A stretch of DNA of 64,000 bases from Cohnella fermenti (GTDB lineage Bacteria > Bacillota > Bacilli > Paenibacillales > Paenibacillaceae): positions 1 to 64,000 of the forward strand of contig NZ_SSOB01000038.1 in the NCBI RefSeq assembly GCF_004801405.1, in the 5' to 3' direction. Position numbers and translations under genes: made by a program. This document shows, piece by piece, positions 25,117 to 32,887 of the stretch; positions within the stretch are counted from its first letter, which is position 1; every line of letters starts with the position of its first letter. The notes under the pieces were generated by a model. It worked only from the letters and a program-made list of their open reading frames with translations. It was not told the origin of the DNA and did no database searches.

Positions 25117-25379
25117 GGCTGGAGAGGCTGCAAGAGGCGGAAGTGCTGGAGCTTGACGGGGAGATTATCATTCTGAACCAACTGACGTTCGCGGTGACGA
25201 AGCTTAACGGCTCGGCGGGCTGGATCTGGCAGCAGCTCGAGGGCGGTCTGACGGTGGAAGAGCTGGTTCAGCGCATGGTCGCGGAATACGAGGGAGTCGA
25301 TGCCGCTCAGGTGGGCGCGGACATCGCGGGCTTCATCGATCAGATGTCGAGCATCGGACTGATCAAGCGTGCGGGATGA
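25113..25379 (+). CDS. PqqD-like peptide-recognition protein (RRE / lasso B1 type)
   Basis: 88 residues. LDGEIIILNQLTFAVTKLNGSAGWIWQQLEGGLTVEELVQRMVAEYEGVDAAQVGADIAGFIDQMSSIGLI has the layout of the PqqD fold: a beta-hairpin (residues about 10-30), then three helices. The D-G-x(4)-L-N and LN-x-(S/T)A motifs are typical. Such proteins bind the leader of a precursor peptide and present it to enzymes; lasso B1 proteins recognise Tyr-x2-Pro, which both peptides here have. GGAGG lies 7 bases ahead. Confidence 0.85.
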   Translation: MRLERLQEAEVLELDGEIIILNQLTFAVTKLNGSAGWIWQQLEGGLTVEELVQRMVAEYEGVDAAQVGADIAGFIDQMSSIGLIKRAG

Positions 25380-25872
25380 GCTGCTCAAGACGTTCCGCGG
25401 CTTGATGCAAGCGAAGCGGGAGGTTGTTCTGCCGGCCTCGGGCCTGAGCATGTACCCGTACATTCTGCCTGGCGACGAGTGCCGGTTCGTTCCGGTACGG
25501 GGGCGGCTCGCTCCCGGAGAAGTCGGTCTGTTCGTCAGCGACGACGGCGTTCTGCTCTCGCATCGGCTTCATCGGACGGAGCCTTGGAACGACGAGCTTC
25601 GCTATTGGCTGCGGGGCGACGGCAACTTCGGCATGGACGGTCCCGTGGGGGAAGAGCGGATTGTCGGAGTGCTGTCCGAGGTGAAGCGGGGAGGCCGAAT
25701 TCACGCGGAGCAAAAGCTGCTGAGGCGCTTGTGGGCGAGGTGGTCGATACGGTATCCGAAGCTGCTCAAGCTCACGGCGCATGCTTCCCGGTTGAAGGCG
25801 AAGCGGGCGGGCGCTGCGGCTGCGGTTCCGGATTCCGAAGCGGCGGCAGGAACGGTGAGGTCGGTACGATGA
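25369..25872 (+). CDS. Soluble S24/S26 signal-peptidase-like protein
   Basis: 167 residues, GTG start overlapping the PqqD-like gene by 11 bases. LPASGLSMYPYILPGDECRFVPV is the serine box (nucleophile S27), and VLLSHRLHR gives H65 in the place where the ER/SipW type has its catalytic His instead of Lys. WLRGDGNFGMDGPV matches the later GDN motif. There is no transmembrane anchor, unlike real signal peptidases. It may cut the leader from the peptide in the cytoplasm, replacing the transglutaminase-like B2 protease of lasso systems. The last 35 residues are Arg/Ala-rich. Confidence 0.7.
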   Translation: MRDELLKTFRGLMQAKREVVLPASGLSMYPYILPGDECRFVPVRGRLAPGEVGLFVSDDGVLLSHRLHRTEPWNDELRYWLRGDGNFGMDGPVGEERIVGVLSEVKRGGRIHAEQKLLRRLWARWSIRYPKLLKLTAHASRLKAKRAGAAAAVPDSEAAAGTVRSVR

Positions 25873-25891
25873 GGGAAGGGGGACAACGAAG

Positions 25892-28114
25892 ATGGCGCCT
25901 TTGACCGGTTCCCTGCCGCTGGCGGAGGCGAGCGAGGCTCGCGAAGGCCGCGAAGGCCATGAAGGTCATGAGGGCCGTGAAGCGGAAGAGGGGGAGGTGC
26001 TGCTGGGCAGTTGGAGCTCTCCGATGTCGGAGACCGGCCGGATGGAACGGAGAACGATTGCGCTCCTGGTGTCCCGGCTGGAGATTCGGGACGGGGACGG
26101 CGCTTGCCTGAAGAGGATAGACCGTCATCAGACGGCCGAGGCGACGATTCGCGAGACCGGCGGCGGAGCCTGGCTGGAGCTGACGAGGCAGGACGGGGGA
26201 GTCGTCCGGTTGGCGATGTGCCCGCTCGCGGGGCTCGGCAGCCTGGCAGAGCTGCGGGACATGATCGAGCGCTGGGTCTCGGCCTCGCCGAATTCATGGG
26301 CGGAGCCGCCGCTTGCGCTTGCGGAGAAGCGGACGTTCGGGGAACGCTCGTCCGGGCTCGAGGGGGCCGGAGAGAAGCTGACCTGGAGGCGAAGGGTCAA
26401 GGCTCTGTACGGCTTGCTGAGCTATGCGGCTCCGCATCGCAAGGCGATCGCGCTCTCCGTCGCGGCGCTGCTCGTCGGCGTCGGCCTGGAGACGCTTCCC
26501 CCCTATCTGATGAAGCTGATGATCGACGAAGGGGTGATGCGCGCATCGATGTCGAGGTTCGGCGGCATCGTCGCGCTGCTGGCGGCGGTCTACGCGCTGC
26601 AGGCCGGCTTCCGGGTATGGCGATCGTCCATCTCGATTACGATCGGCAACCGGATGATGAGTCACATTCGCAAGGACATGTTCGACAAGCTGATGAAGCT
26701 GCCCGTTCGCTACTACGAACAGCGGGCAACGGCGCCGTTCATCGGCCGCATTCAGAACGATACCGCTTGGGTTCAGGGATTCCTCAGCGAAGGCATCTCG
26801 CAGCTTGCGGCCGCAGTCGTGTTCACGGCCGCCGTATTCGCAATTCTGTTCGCCATCGATTGGCGGCTTGCCCTGGGAGTTCTGGTCCTGCTCCCGGTAT
26901 GCGCGCTCGTTGTCTTCTGGCTGTGGCCGAAAATTCGATCGCTCTCGAATCGGACCTGGAATACGCAGTATTGGCTTCAGAAATATATAGGCGAAGCTCT
27001 TCAAGGCATTCGCGTCATTAAAGCTTTCCATCGCGAAGAGGAAGAGAAGAGACGCTTTGAACGATATAACGAGGAATCCGTTCGCCGGGCCATCGATCAG
27101 CAGCGTCTGCTGCAGTGGCTTCAGCCGGGCATCAATCTGGCGGTGTCCGGCGGCGTCGCCGCGGTCTGGCTGATCGGCGGAAGGTTCGTCATCGAGGGAA
27201 CGGCGAGCCTCGGCACGCTTGTCGCCTTCACGACGTATCTGGCGATGCTGCTCGGCCAACTGCAATGGAACATGAACCTGGCCGGCCAGGCGAACGCATC
27301 GATCGCCGCGGCCGACCGAATCTTCGACTTGCTGGGCGGCGAGGACGAGCTGCCGGTCGAGGGAGTCCCGACGCCTCTGCCGAAGGACGGGAGCGACATC
27401 GCATTCGAGGGAGTGTCGTTCGGATACGAGAAGGGGAGGGAGATTCTCCATGACATCCGCCTGACCGTACGGCCGGGGGAGAAGCTGGGGATTACGGGGC
27501 CCACGGGAGCCGGCAAGTCGACGCTGCTGCAGCTTCTCGGCCGCTTCTACGATCCGGATGCGGGCAGCATCCGAATCGGCGGCGTCGATCTGAGGAGCGC
27601 GGAGCCGGCCGGCCTGCGGCGTCATGTAGGGATTGTGTTCCAGGAATCGTTCCTGTTCGACGGGACGATTGCGGACAATATCGCTTACGGAGTCGAGGAC
27701 GCCACGCCTGAGCGAATTATGGAGGCCGCCCGGCTGGCCCGAGCCAGCGCCTTCATCGAGCGTCTGCCATACGGATACGATACGAGGGTCGGCGAGCGCG
27801 GGGTGCGGCTGTCCGGAGGCGAGAAGCAGCGAATCTCGATCGCGCGGACGCTGCTGCTGAACCCGGCGGTTCTGCTGCTGGACGAAGCGACCTCCTCCGT
27901 CGATCAGGAGACGGAACGCGACATCCAGGCCGCGATCGACTATCTCTGCGAGGGCAGGACAACGATTGCGATCGCCCATCGCTTGTCCACGATCCGCGGG
28001 GCGGACCGGATCGCGGTGCTCGACAAGGGGCGGCTCGTCGAGCTTGGCACCCACGAGGAGCTTGCCGCGAGAGGCGGCCTGTACCGCCAACTTCTGGAAG
28101 CGGGAGGAATGTAG
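25892..28114 (+). CDS. ABC exporter with extra N-terminal domain
   Basis: 740 residues. After about 30 residues rich in Glu/Arg/His repeats, residues about 35-165 form a separate beta-rich domain with no membrane segment. A six-helix permease domain (about 185-465) is followed by an ATPase with ITGPTGAGKSTLLQLLGRF, Q-loop VFQESFLFDGTI, LSGGEKQRISIARTLL and LLLDEATSSVD. It is a homodimeric exporter of type IV fold. The closest named kind I can recall is the ABC protein found with DUF1854 proteins near cyanophycin genes. In this context it would export the modified peptide. ATG with AGGGGG upstream. Confidence 0.85.
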   Translation: MAPLTGSLPLAEASEAREGREGHEGHEGREAEEGEVLLGSWSSPMSETGRMERRTIALLVSRLEIRDGDGACLKRIDRHQTAEATIRETGGGAWLELTRQDGGVVRLAMCPLAGLGSLAELRDMIERWVSASPNSWAEPPLALAEKRTFGERSSGLEGAGEKLTWRRRVKALYGLLSYAAPHRKAIALSVAALLVGVGLETLPPYLMKLMIDEGVMRASMSRFGGIVALLAAVYALQAGFRVWRSSISITIGNRMMSHIRKDMFDKLMKLPVRYYEQRATAPFIGRIQNDTAWVQGFLSEGISQLAAAVVFTAAVFAILFAIDWRLALGVLVLLPVCALVVFWLWPKIRSLSNRTWNTQYWLQKYIGEALQGIRVIKAFHREEEEKRRFERYNEESVRRAIDQQRLLQWLQPGINLAVSGGVAAVWLIGGRFVIEGTASLGTLVAFTTYLAMLLGQLQWNMNLAGQANASIAAADRIFDLLGGEDELPVEGVPTPLPKDGSDIAFEGVSFGYEKGREILHDIRLTVRPGEKLGITGPTGAGKSTLLQLLGRFYDPDAGSIRIGGVDLRSAEPAGLRRHVGIVFQESFLFDGTIADNIAYGVEDATPERIMEAARLARASAFIERLPYGYDTRVGERGVRLSGGEKQRISIARTLLLNPAVLLLDEATSSVDQETERDIQAAIDYLCEGRTTIAIAHRLSTIRGADRIAVLDKGRLVELGTHEELAARGGLYRQLLEAGGM

Positions 28115-28618
28115 ATGAGCTCGACGACAAGCCTGCCGGAGAGAAGCTGGATCTCTCCGGACAGCATCCGCTTCCGCAAGGAGGAGGGGGGCGGGCTGCG
28201 GGCCGAATGGCGTTCGCTGTGCGGAGGAGTGACGGTGCGCCGGCTGTTCCCCCTCTCTCATCCGAACAGCGCCATATGGGTCGGCGACCGCAGCGGGAAC
28301 GAGTGGGGAGTGCTGCGGTCGCTTGACGACATGGAGCCGGTCAGTCTGGCCGCCTTGATCGATGAGCTTCGGCTCAGCCCGTTCCTGCCGCGGATCACGA
28401 AGCTGATCTCGCTCCGCCGCCGCCTGGGCAGCTTCAATTGGGCGGTCGAGACGGACGCCGGGGGCATTCGGTTCACGACCGGACCTCTGTACGAGACCGT
28501 CGCGGAGCTTCCCGGCGGCGACCGGCTCGTTGTCGATCGGGACGAGCAGATGTACGTGCTGGCAAGCGACAGGATGGTCGACCGCAAGACCCGCAGGAAG
28601 CTCGCCAAGTGGCTGTAG
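28115..28618 (+). CDS. DUF1854-family protein
   Basis: 167 residues; ATG directly after the exporter gene. VTVRRLFPLSHPNSAIWVGDR, GVLRSLDDMEPVSLAALIDELRLSPFLPRITKLISLRRRLGSFNWAVETDAG and LVVDRDEQMYVLASDRMVDRKTRRKLAKWL follow the DUF1854 pattern. It is soluble, with alternating strands. In other bacteria the family sits next to an ABC transporter of the same type, which suggests an accessory subunit. Its biochemical role is unknown. Confidence 0.75.
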   Translation: MSSTTSLPERSWISPDSIRFRKEEGGGLRAEWRSLCGGVTVRRLFPLSHPNSAIWVGDRSGNEWGVLRSLDDMEPVSLAALIDELRLSPFLPRITKLISLRRRLGSFNWAVETDAGGIRFTTGPLYETVAELPGGDRLVVDRDEQMYVLASDRMVDRKTRRKLAKWL

Positions 28619-28660
28619 GATCAAGCCGCTGCAAGATCAAGAAGAGGAGGCCCCCCAAAA

Positions 28661-28861
28661 ATGGTTGCATCCCATCAGTTCTATTGTTTGTTCTGCGAGC
28701 GGCTGAAGGAGATTAAACAGTCGGCGGTCGTCTTCAAGACGGGGTTCTACCGCACCCGCCACCCGCTCGGCTGCTGCCGGGAATGCCAGGAGCGCTCGAG
28801 CCGCCGACCGGAAGATTCGAGGGAAATCCCGCTATCCGACACGGTCTCGCCTTCGAAATAA
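28661..28861 (+). CDS. Small zinc-ribbon-like protein
   Basis: 66 residues; GAGGAGG lies about 10 bases before the ATG. FYCLFC (C-x2-C) and GCCREC (C-C-x2-C), about 28 residues apart, could bind one zinc ion. The rest is polar with a disordered tail (SSRRPEDSREIPLSD). No function is recognised. It ends the peptide cluster or is an independent gene; no terminator separates it from DUF1854. Confidence 0.5.
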   Translation: MVASHQFYCLFCERLKEIKQSAVVFKTGFYRTRHPLGCCRECQERSSRRPEDSREIPLSDTVSPSK

Positions 28862-29008
28862 CGTTGCTCCAATGAGCTCCAGCGCTTTTCTGCCAATTGA
28901 CTCTCTTCCTGCCCTCCCTCCGGCCCAAGACAAGACCCCCGATTCCCCGCCAAGATCTGCCATCCTTCCTCCTCGCGCGGCCCGGCTCAGGCCGCTTGAT
29001 CCGATTGC

Positions 29009-29024
29009 ATGCTAAATTTTACAT
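29009..29024. repeat. Single copy of the ATGYKAAAWWTYRCAT palindrome
   Basis: ATGCTAAATTTTACAT, same family as the phased arrays, here alone about 30 bases upstream of the -10 box for the ABC genes. Confidence 0.5.
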
Positions 29025-29052
29025 AAAAATCAAGGGCGACAACAGCAAGAAT

Positions 29053-29060
29053 GGTATAAT
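29053..29060 (+). promoter_or_regulatory. Extended -10 promoter of the two-gene ABC exporter
   Basis: TGGTATAAT-type box (TATAAT at 29055-29060) without a good -35. The start codon is 44 bases downstream. Confidence 0.55.
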
Positions 29061-29103
29061 GATAAGGTTGGTTGCTCCACATATTGGCGATGGAGGGGAA
29101 TTC

Positions 29104-30024
29104 ATGTCTCAAGCACCTGCCGCGATTCTGCAGGACGTAACGAAGAAGATCGGAGGCCGCACGATTATCGATCGCGTCTCCTTGGAGATTAGTCCGGGGG
29201 AAGTATTCGGCTTCCTGGGGCCGAACGGCTCGGGCAAGACAACGACGATCCGGATGATGGTCGGTCTGATGGCGCTTACAGCGGGAGACATCACAATCGG
29301 CGGTCACAGCGTGAAGACGAGCTATGCGGCATCGGCCGCGCAGGTCGGCGCAATCGTCGAGAACCCGGAGATGTACAAGTACTTAACGGGGTATCAGAAC
29401 CTCGTCCATTACGCGCGCATGAACCCGTCGGTCACGAAGGAACGAATCGACGAGGTCGTGAAGCTTGTCGGTCTCGATGGCCGAATCCACGACAAGGTCA
29501 AGAAGTACTCGCTCGGGATGCGCCAGCGGCTTGGGGTCGCCCAGGCCGTCATGCATCGCCCGAAGCTGCTCATTCTGGACGAGCCTACGAACGGACTCGA
29601 CCCGGCGGGCATTCGCGAGCTGCGCGATTACCTTCGCCGGCTGTCCCGCGAGGAAGGCACGGCCGTGTTCGTCTCAAGCCACCTTCTGTCCGAGATGGAG
29701 CTGATGTGCGACCGCGTCGCGATTCTGCAGAAGGGCAAGCTCATCGACATCCGCTCGATCCGCGGGCCGGCGAACAAGACGGGCGAGGAGCAGATCGCGG
29801 TATTCGACGTCGATCATCCGGAGAACGCGCTTGGCGTGCTCGAAGGCCGCGGAGACGGCAAGCTTGAGGACGGAAGTCTGGTCATTACCGCTACCCGCGA
29901 GCAGATCGCCGACGCCAACCGGATTCTGGTGGAAGCCGGATTCAAGGTGTACGGCATCCGGACTCGGACCAAATCGCTCGAGGACCAATTCCTCGAAGTT
30001 ACGGGAGGCGAGACGATTGGCTAA
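29104..30024 (+). CDS. ABC transporter ATP-binding protein (BcrA/YxlF type)
   Basis: 306 residues. Walker A GPNGSGKTTT, signature YSLGMRQRLGVAQAV, Walker B LLILDEPTNGLDPAG, H-loop SSHLLSEME. The C-terminal extension of about 85 residues is as in BcrA-like proteins, which serve peptide antibiotic resistance or lipid/peptide export. GGAGGGG lies 5 bases before the ATG. It overlaps its permease partner by 8 bases. Proximity to the peptide cluster makes self-protection thinkable, but the own promoter and general nature of the family leave this open. Confidence 0.88.
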   Translation: MSQAPAAILQDVTKKIGGRTIIDRVSLEISPGEVFGFLGPNGSGKTTTIRMMVGLMALTAGDITIGGHSVKTSYAASAAQVGAIVENPEMYKYLTGYQNLVHYARMNPSVTKERIDEVVKLVGLDGRIHDKVKKYSLGMRQRLGVAQAVMHRPKLLILDEPTNGLDPAGIRELRDYLRRLSREEGTAVFVSSHLLSEMELMCDRVAILQKGKLIDIRSIRGPANKTGEEQIAVFDVDHPENALGVLEGRGDGKLEDGSLVITATREQIADANRILVEAGFKVYGIRTRTKSLEDQFLEVTGGETIG

Positions 30025-30823
30025 CTTCTGGAACCTCGTCCAGAACGAGAACATGAAGATTTACCGCCGCATCCGGGCGTGGATCATGCTGGGCTTCGTC
30101 GCCCTCGCGCCGATTGCGATCTCCATCATCTACATCATTGCGAGCGGCGAATTCGACGCGAACAACTGGGAGATGATGACGCTCGAGACAACGATTCTGT
30201 ATCAGCTCATCACGATCTTCACCGTCGTGAAGGCGGCGGACTCCGTGGCCGGCGAGTTCTCGACCGGTACGATCAAGCTGCTGCTGATCCGGCCTTGGAG
30301 CCGCTCGATGATTCTTCTCTCCAAGTTCGTTGCGCTGCTGCTGTTCGCTGTCGTTCAGATGGTGCTGCTGTTCGTCGTGACCTGGGGGATCAACGCGCTG
30401 CTGTTCGGCGTCAATTCCGACGCTTCGGGCATCATTCCGTCCGGCTCGCCGCTCGCCGGTCATTCCGTATGGGGGTACGTCGGTCTCATGTACCTGTACC
30501 TGTTCATCGCGCAGCTCATGATCATCGCGGTTGCGTTCATGCTGTCGTCGGCGTTCCGCAGCGGCGGTCTCGCGATCGGCCTGTCGATCTTCGTGCTCTT
30601 CTCGGGCAGCATCATCACCGGCCTGCTGAGCCTGACCGACAAGGCGTGGGTGAAGTACGTCCTGTTCGCGAACATCGACGTCACCTCGTACTTGAACGGC
30701 TCGACGCCGCTGCCGAACCAGGACATGACGCTCGGCTTCTCGCTGGCGGTGCTCGCGGGGTACTTCATCGTCCTGAATCTGATCTCGTGGCTGGTGTTCG
30801 TCAAGCGCGATGTAGCGGCTTGA
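30017..30823 (+). CDS. ABC transporter permease (ABC-2 type)
   Basis: 268 residues with six hydrophobic helices, including IRAWIMLGFVALAPIAISIIYI at the start and a conserved ADSVAGEFSTGTIKLLLIRPWSR loop typical of ABC-2 permeases of the YxlG/BcrB kind. TTG start at 30017, 8 bases after GGGAGG, within the end of the ATPase gene. Together the two proteins form one exporter; the cargo is unknown. A terminator follows. Confidence 0.85.
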   Translation: MANFWNLVQNENMKIYRRIRAWIMLGFVALAPIAISIIYIIASGEFDANNWEMMTLETTILYQLITIFTVVKAADSVAGEFSTGTIKLLLIRPWSRSMILLSKFVALLLFAVVQMVLLFVVTWGINALLFGVNSDASGIIPSGSPLAGHSVWGYVGLMYLYLFIAQLMIIAVAFMLSSAFRSGGLAIGLSIFVLFSGSIITGLLSLTDKAWVKYVLFANIDVTSYLNGSTPLPNQDMTLGFSLAVLAGYFIVLNLISWLVFVKRDVAA

Positions 30824-30857
30824 TTGTTGGACACACCTCGGCTCCAGGTTCCTCAAG

Positions 30858-30884
30858 GCCTCCCTTGTTCGGGAGGCTTTGTTG
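30858..30884 (+). terminator. Terminator of the ABC exporter operon
   Basis: GCCTCCC (30858-30864), loop TTGTTC, GGGAGGC (30871-30877), then TTTGTT. Confidence 0.8.
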
Positions 30885-30913
30885 ATGTTTGCGCGTCTAG
30901 GTTGGACGATTAT

Positions 30914-31082
30914 ATGTGAAAAACCGCATTCGTTCGAGCGAAAAGGGGCCACGAGGCGAAACGAATGTGAAAAATCGCATATATGGCGCAAATTCCGATC
31001 GAAGCTGCTGGATGTATGCTAAAAATCACATAAAACGGCTCGATTCGTGCGAATTCATGCCAACGAATGTGAAAAACCACAT
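30914..31082. repeat. Array of four phased palindromes, array B
   Basis: 16-base cores at 30914, 30965, 31016 and 31067, exactly 51 bases apart. Examples are ATGTGAAAAATCGCAT and ATGCTAAAAATCACAT. The 35-base stretches between cores differ from one another and from those in array A. The 603-base gap 30824-31426 otherwise holds only the terminator and the tandem repeat at 31123. Confidence 0.8.
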
Positions 31083-31122
31083 AAAAATACGTCGACCGCC
31101 TCATTCTCGTCAATCGAGCGAA

Positions 31123-31158
31123 CCCCAACAACCCCAACAACCCCAACAACCCCAACAA
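31123..31158 (+). repeat. Nine-base tandem repeat CCCCAACAA
   Basis: Four exact units. No gene signal; the rest of the gap up to 31426 shows nothing recognisable. Confidence 0.85.
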
Positions 31159-31426
31159 CCCATCAAACCTAGCCGCTCAATCGCATCAACCTCCTTAGCC
31201 GCCTCAATCGAGCCAAATAGCTCATTGGCATCCATCGTCGGATCAAAGGGGCCGCACGGAGCGTCAGAGCGGTCTCCCCCTCCCGCCTCCCAGCCTCCCC
31301 GACTCCAGCATCCCCGCCCTTGTATATGCGGCGGTATTCTTCGCACAGCTCGGGTATGAGCTGATCCTCGTTCGCGCAAGCTAGATTATTGGGGCCGAGG
31401 AGGACGTCATTCGAAGAGGTGCTGGC

Positions 31427-32857
31427 ATGGCATGGATCGTCGTTATTTTGCTTCTAATCCTATTCCAGGCGGCGACGGTGCTCGCGCTTGAGCATCGCCG
31501 CCCGGCGCATGCGGTCGCCTGGCTGTTCATTCTGCTTGTCGTTCCGGTCGTCGGCTTCGCGCTCTATTACTTCCTGGCGCGGGAGTATCGCAGGCAGCGC
31601 AAGGCGCGAAGAAGCCTTACCGTGGAGGGGCGCGTCCAGGAGGGACGGCTTGAGCTCGGTCGCATCGGAGGCAAGCCCTCCGATATTCAGAATCCGCAGT
31701 GGAGCGACCAGAACCGTCTGTTCCGGGCATTGGTTCGTGCCGGGTCCGCGCCGATTCTGCTGCGCAACCGCTGCGAGGTGCTGACGAACGCGGCCGCAAC
31801 GTACGAGTCGATGCTTGAGGCGATTCGGCAGGCGAAGCGGACGATTCATATCGCGTCGTATATCGTCCGGGACGATACGACGGGGCGGCTGTTCCGGCAG
31901 GAGCTCGTCGACCAGGCGCGCAAGGGGGTCAAGGTGCGCCTGCTGTACGATGGGATCGGCAGCCACAAGCTGACGGAGAAGTACTTGCGCCCCCTCCGGG
32001 AAGCGGGCGTCAGCATTGCCTGCTTCTTCCCGCTGAAGCCTTCCTTCCTGCGCAAGCGGATCAATTATCGCAACCACCGCAAAATTCTTGTGACCGACGG
32101 GATTCAAGGCTTCGTCGGCGGCATAAACATCGGCGACGAATACTTGGGCGGCGATCCCCGTCTCGGCTTCTGGCGCGACACCCATCTGAAGCTGGAAGGA
32201 GACTCGGTCTATTCGCTTCAGGAGATTTTCCTGAAGGATTGGGAGATCGCTTCCGGAGGCGAGCCGATTGAGGAGCCGGGACTGTTCCCCGAGCACAACT
32301 GCTCCGGCGAGGAGGCGGTCCAGATTGTCGCGGGCGGGCCGGACAGTCATGGCGATACGATTCACGACACGCTCTTCGCGGCGATCGCCGCCGCGAAGAG
32401 CCGGATCTGGGTCACCACGCCGTACTTCATCCCGAGTCCCGGCATCCGCACCGCGCTTAAGTCCGCGGCGAGAAGCGGATTGGACGTGAGGATGATCATC
32501 CCGTATGTCCCCGATACATGGCTTGTTCACGCCTCCACGCTGAGCTTCATGGAAGAGATGCTGGCCGCCGGCATTCGCGTCTGGCGTTATGACACCGGCT
32601 TCGTCCATGCCAAGGTCATTATCGTGGATGAATTGCTGGCGATTCTCGGCACGGCGAACATGGATCTGCGGAGCTTCTACAGCAACTTCGAGACGAACGC
32701 GATTCTGTTCCATCCTTCCGCCATCGCCAGGCTCGAGGAAGACTTCCGCAGGGACGAGGCCGACGGCACCGAGATGGAGCTGGAGTCGTTCCGCCGCAGG
32801 TCGGTTGCGAGAAGGCTCGGCGAGTCGATCTCGCGGATGCTGTCGCCGCTGCTGTAG
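31427..32857 (+). CDS. cls: Cardiolipin synthase
   Basis: 476 residues, the usual length. Two N-terminal helices (MAWIVVILLLILFQAATVLAL and HAVAWLFILLVVPVVGFALYY) are followed by two phospholipase D domains with HRKILVTDG (about residue 217) and HAKVIIVDE (about 394), plus YFIPS and GTANMDLRSF. It condenses two phosphatidylglycerols to cardiolipin at the membrane. GAGGTG precedes the ATG. It stands alone, converging on the LigD polymerase gene. Confidence 0.95.
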   Translation: MAWIVVILLLILFQAATVLALEHRRPAHAVAWLFILLVVPVVGFALYYFLAREYRRQRKARRSLTVEGRVQEGRLELGRIGGKPSDIQNPQWSDQNRLFRALVRAGSAPILLRNRCEVLTNAAATYESMLEAIRQAKRTIHIASYIVRDDTTGRLFRQELVDQARKGVKVRLLYDGIGSHKLTEKYLRPLREAGVSIACFFPLKPSFLRKRINYRNHRKILVTDGIQGFVGGINIGDEYLGGDPRLGFWRDTHLKLEGDSVYSLQEIFLKDWEIASGGEPIEEPGLFPEHNCSGEEAVQIVAGGPDSHGDTIHDTLFAAIAAAKSRIWVTTPYFIPSPGIRTALKSAARSGLDVRMIIPYVPDTWLVHASTLSFMEEMLAAGIRVWRYDTGFVHAKVIIVDELLAILGTANMDLRSFYSNFETNAILFHPSAIARLEEDFRRDEADGTEMELESFRRRSVARRLGESISRMLSPLL

Positions 32858-32887
32858 CGCATCTCCTCCTGTCGCTCCCCCGACCAG

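Noticed and set aside
24014-28618. Calling the peptide cluster a lasso peptide cluster
   Set aside because: The PqqD-like protein, kinase and exporter fit, but no asparagine-synthetase-like cyclase or transglutaminase-like protease is present, and the tails lack a ring-forming Gly/Cys plus Asp/Glu spacing.
26294-28624. Long minus-strand reading frame of 776 codons
   Set aside because: It is the high-GC antisense shadow of the ABC exporter and DUF1854 genes; composition rich in Arg/Gln/His, no domains, no ribosome site.
29104-30823. Immunity transporter of the peptide cluster
   Set aside because: The BcrA-like family allows it, but the operon has its own promoter and terminator, lacks the shared operator, and nothing shows that the peptide is toxic.
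7979-31082. CRISPR arrays
   Set aside because: Spacing is regular, but cores vary, are only 16 bases, and there are no cas genes or leader.
30916-31090. A repeated 17-residue protein (K-N-H/R-I units) encoded by the phased arrays
   Set aside because: The 51-base period keeps frame in arrays A and B, but array C has a 52-base period and shifts frame each unit; no ribosome sites. The DNA spacing, not a peptide, is conserved.
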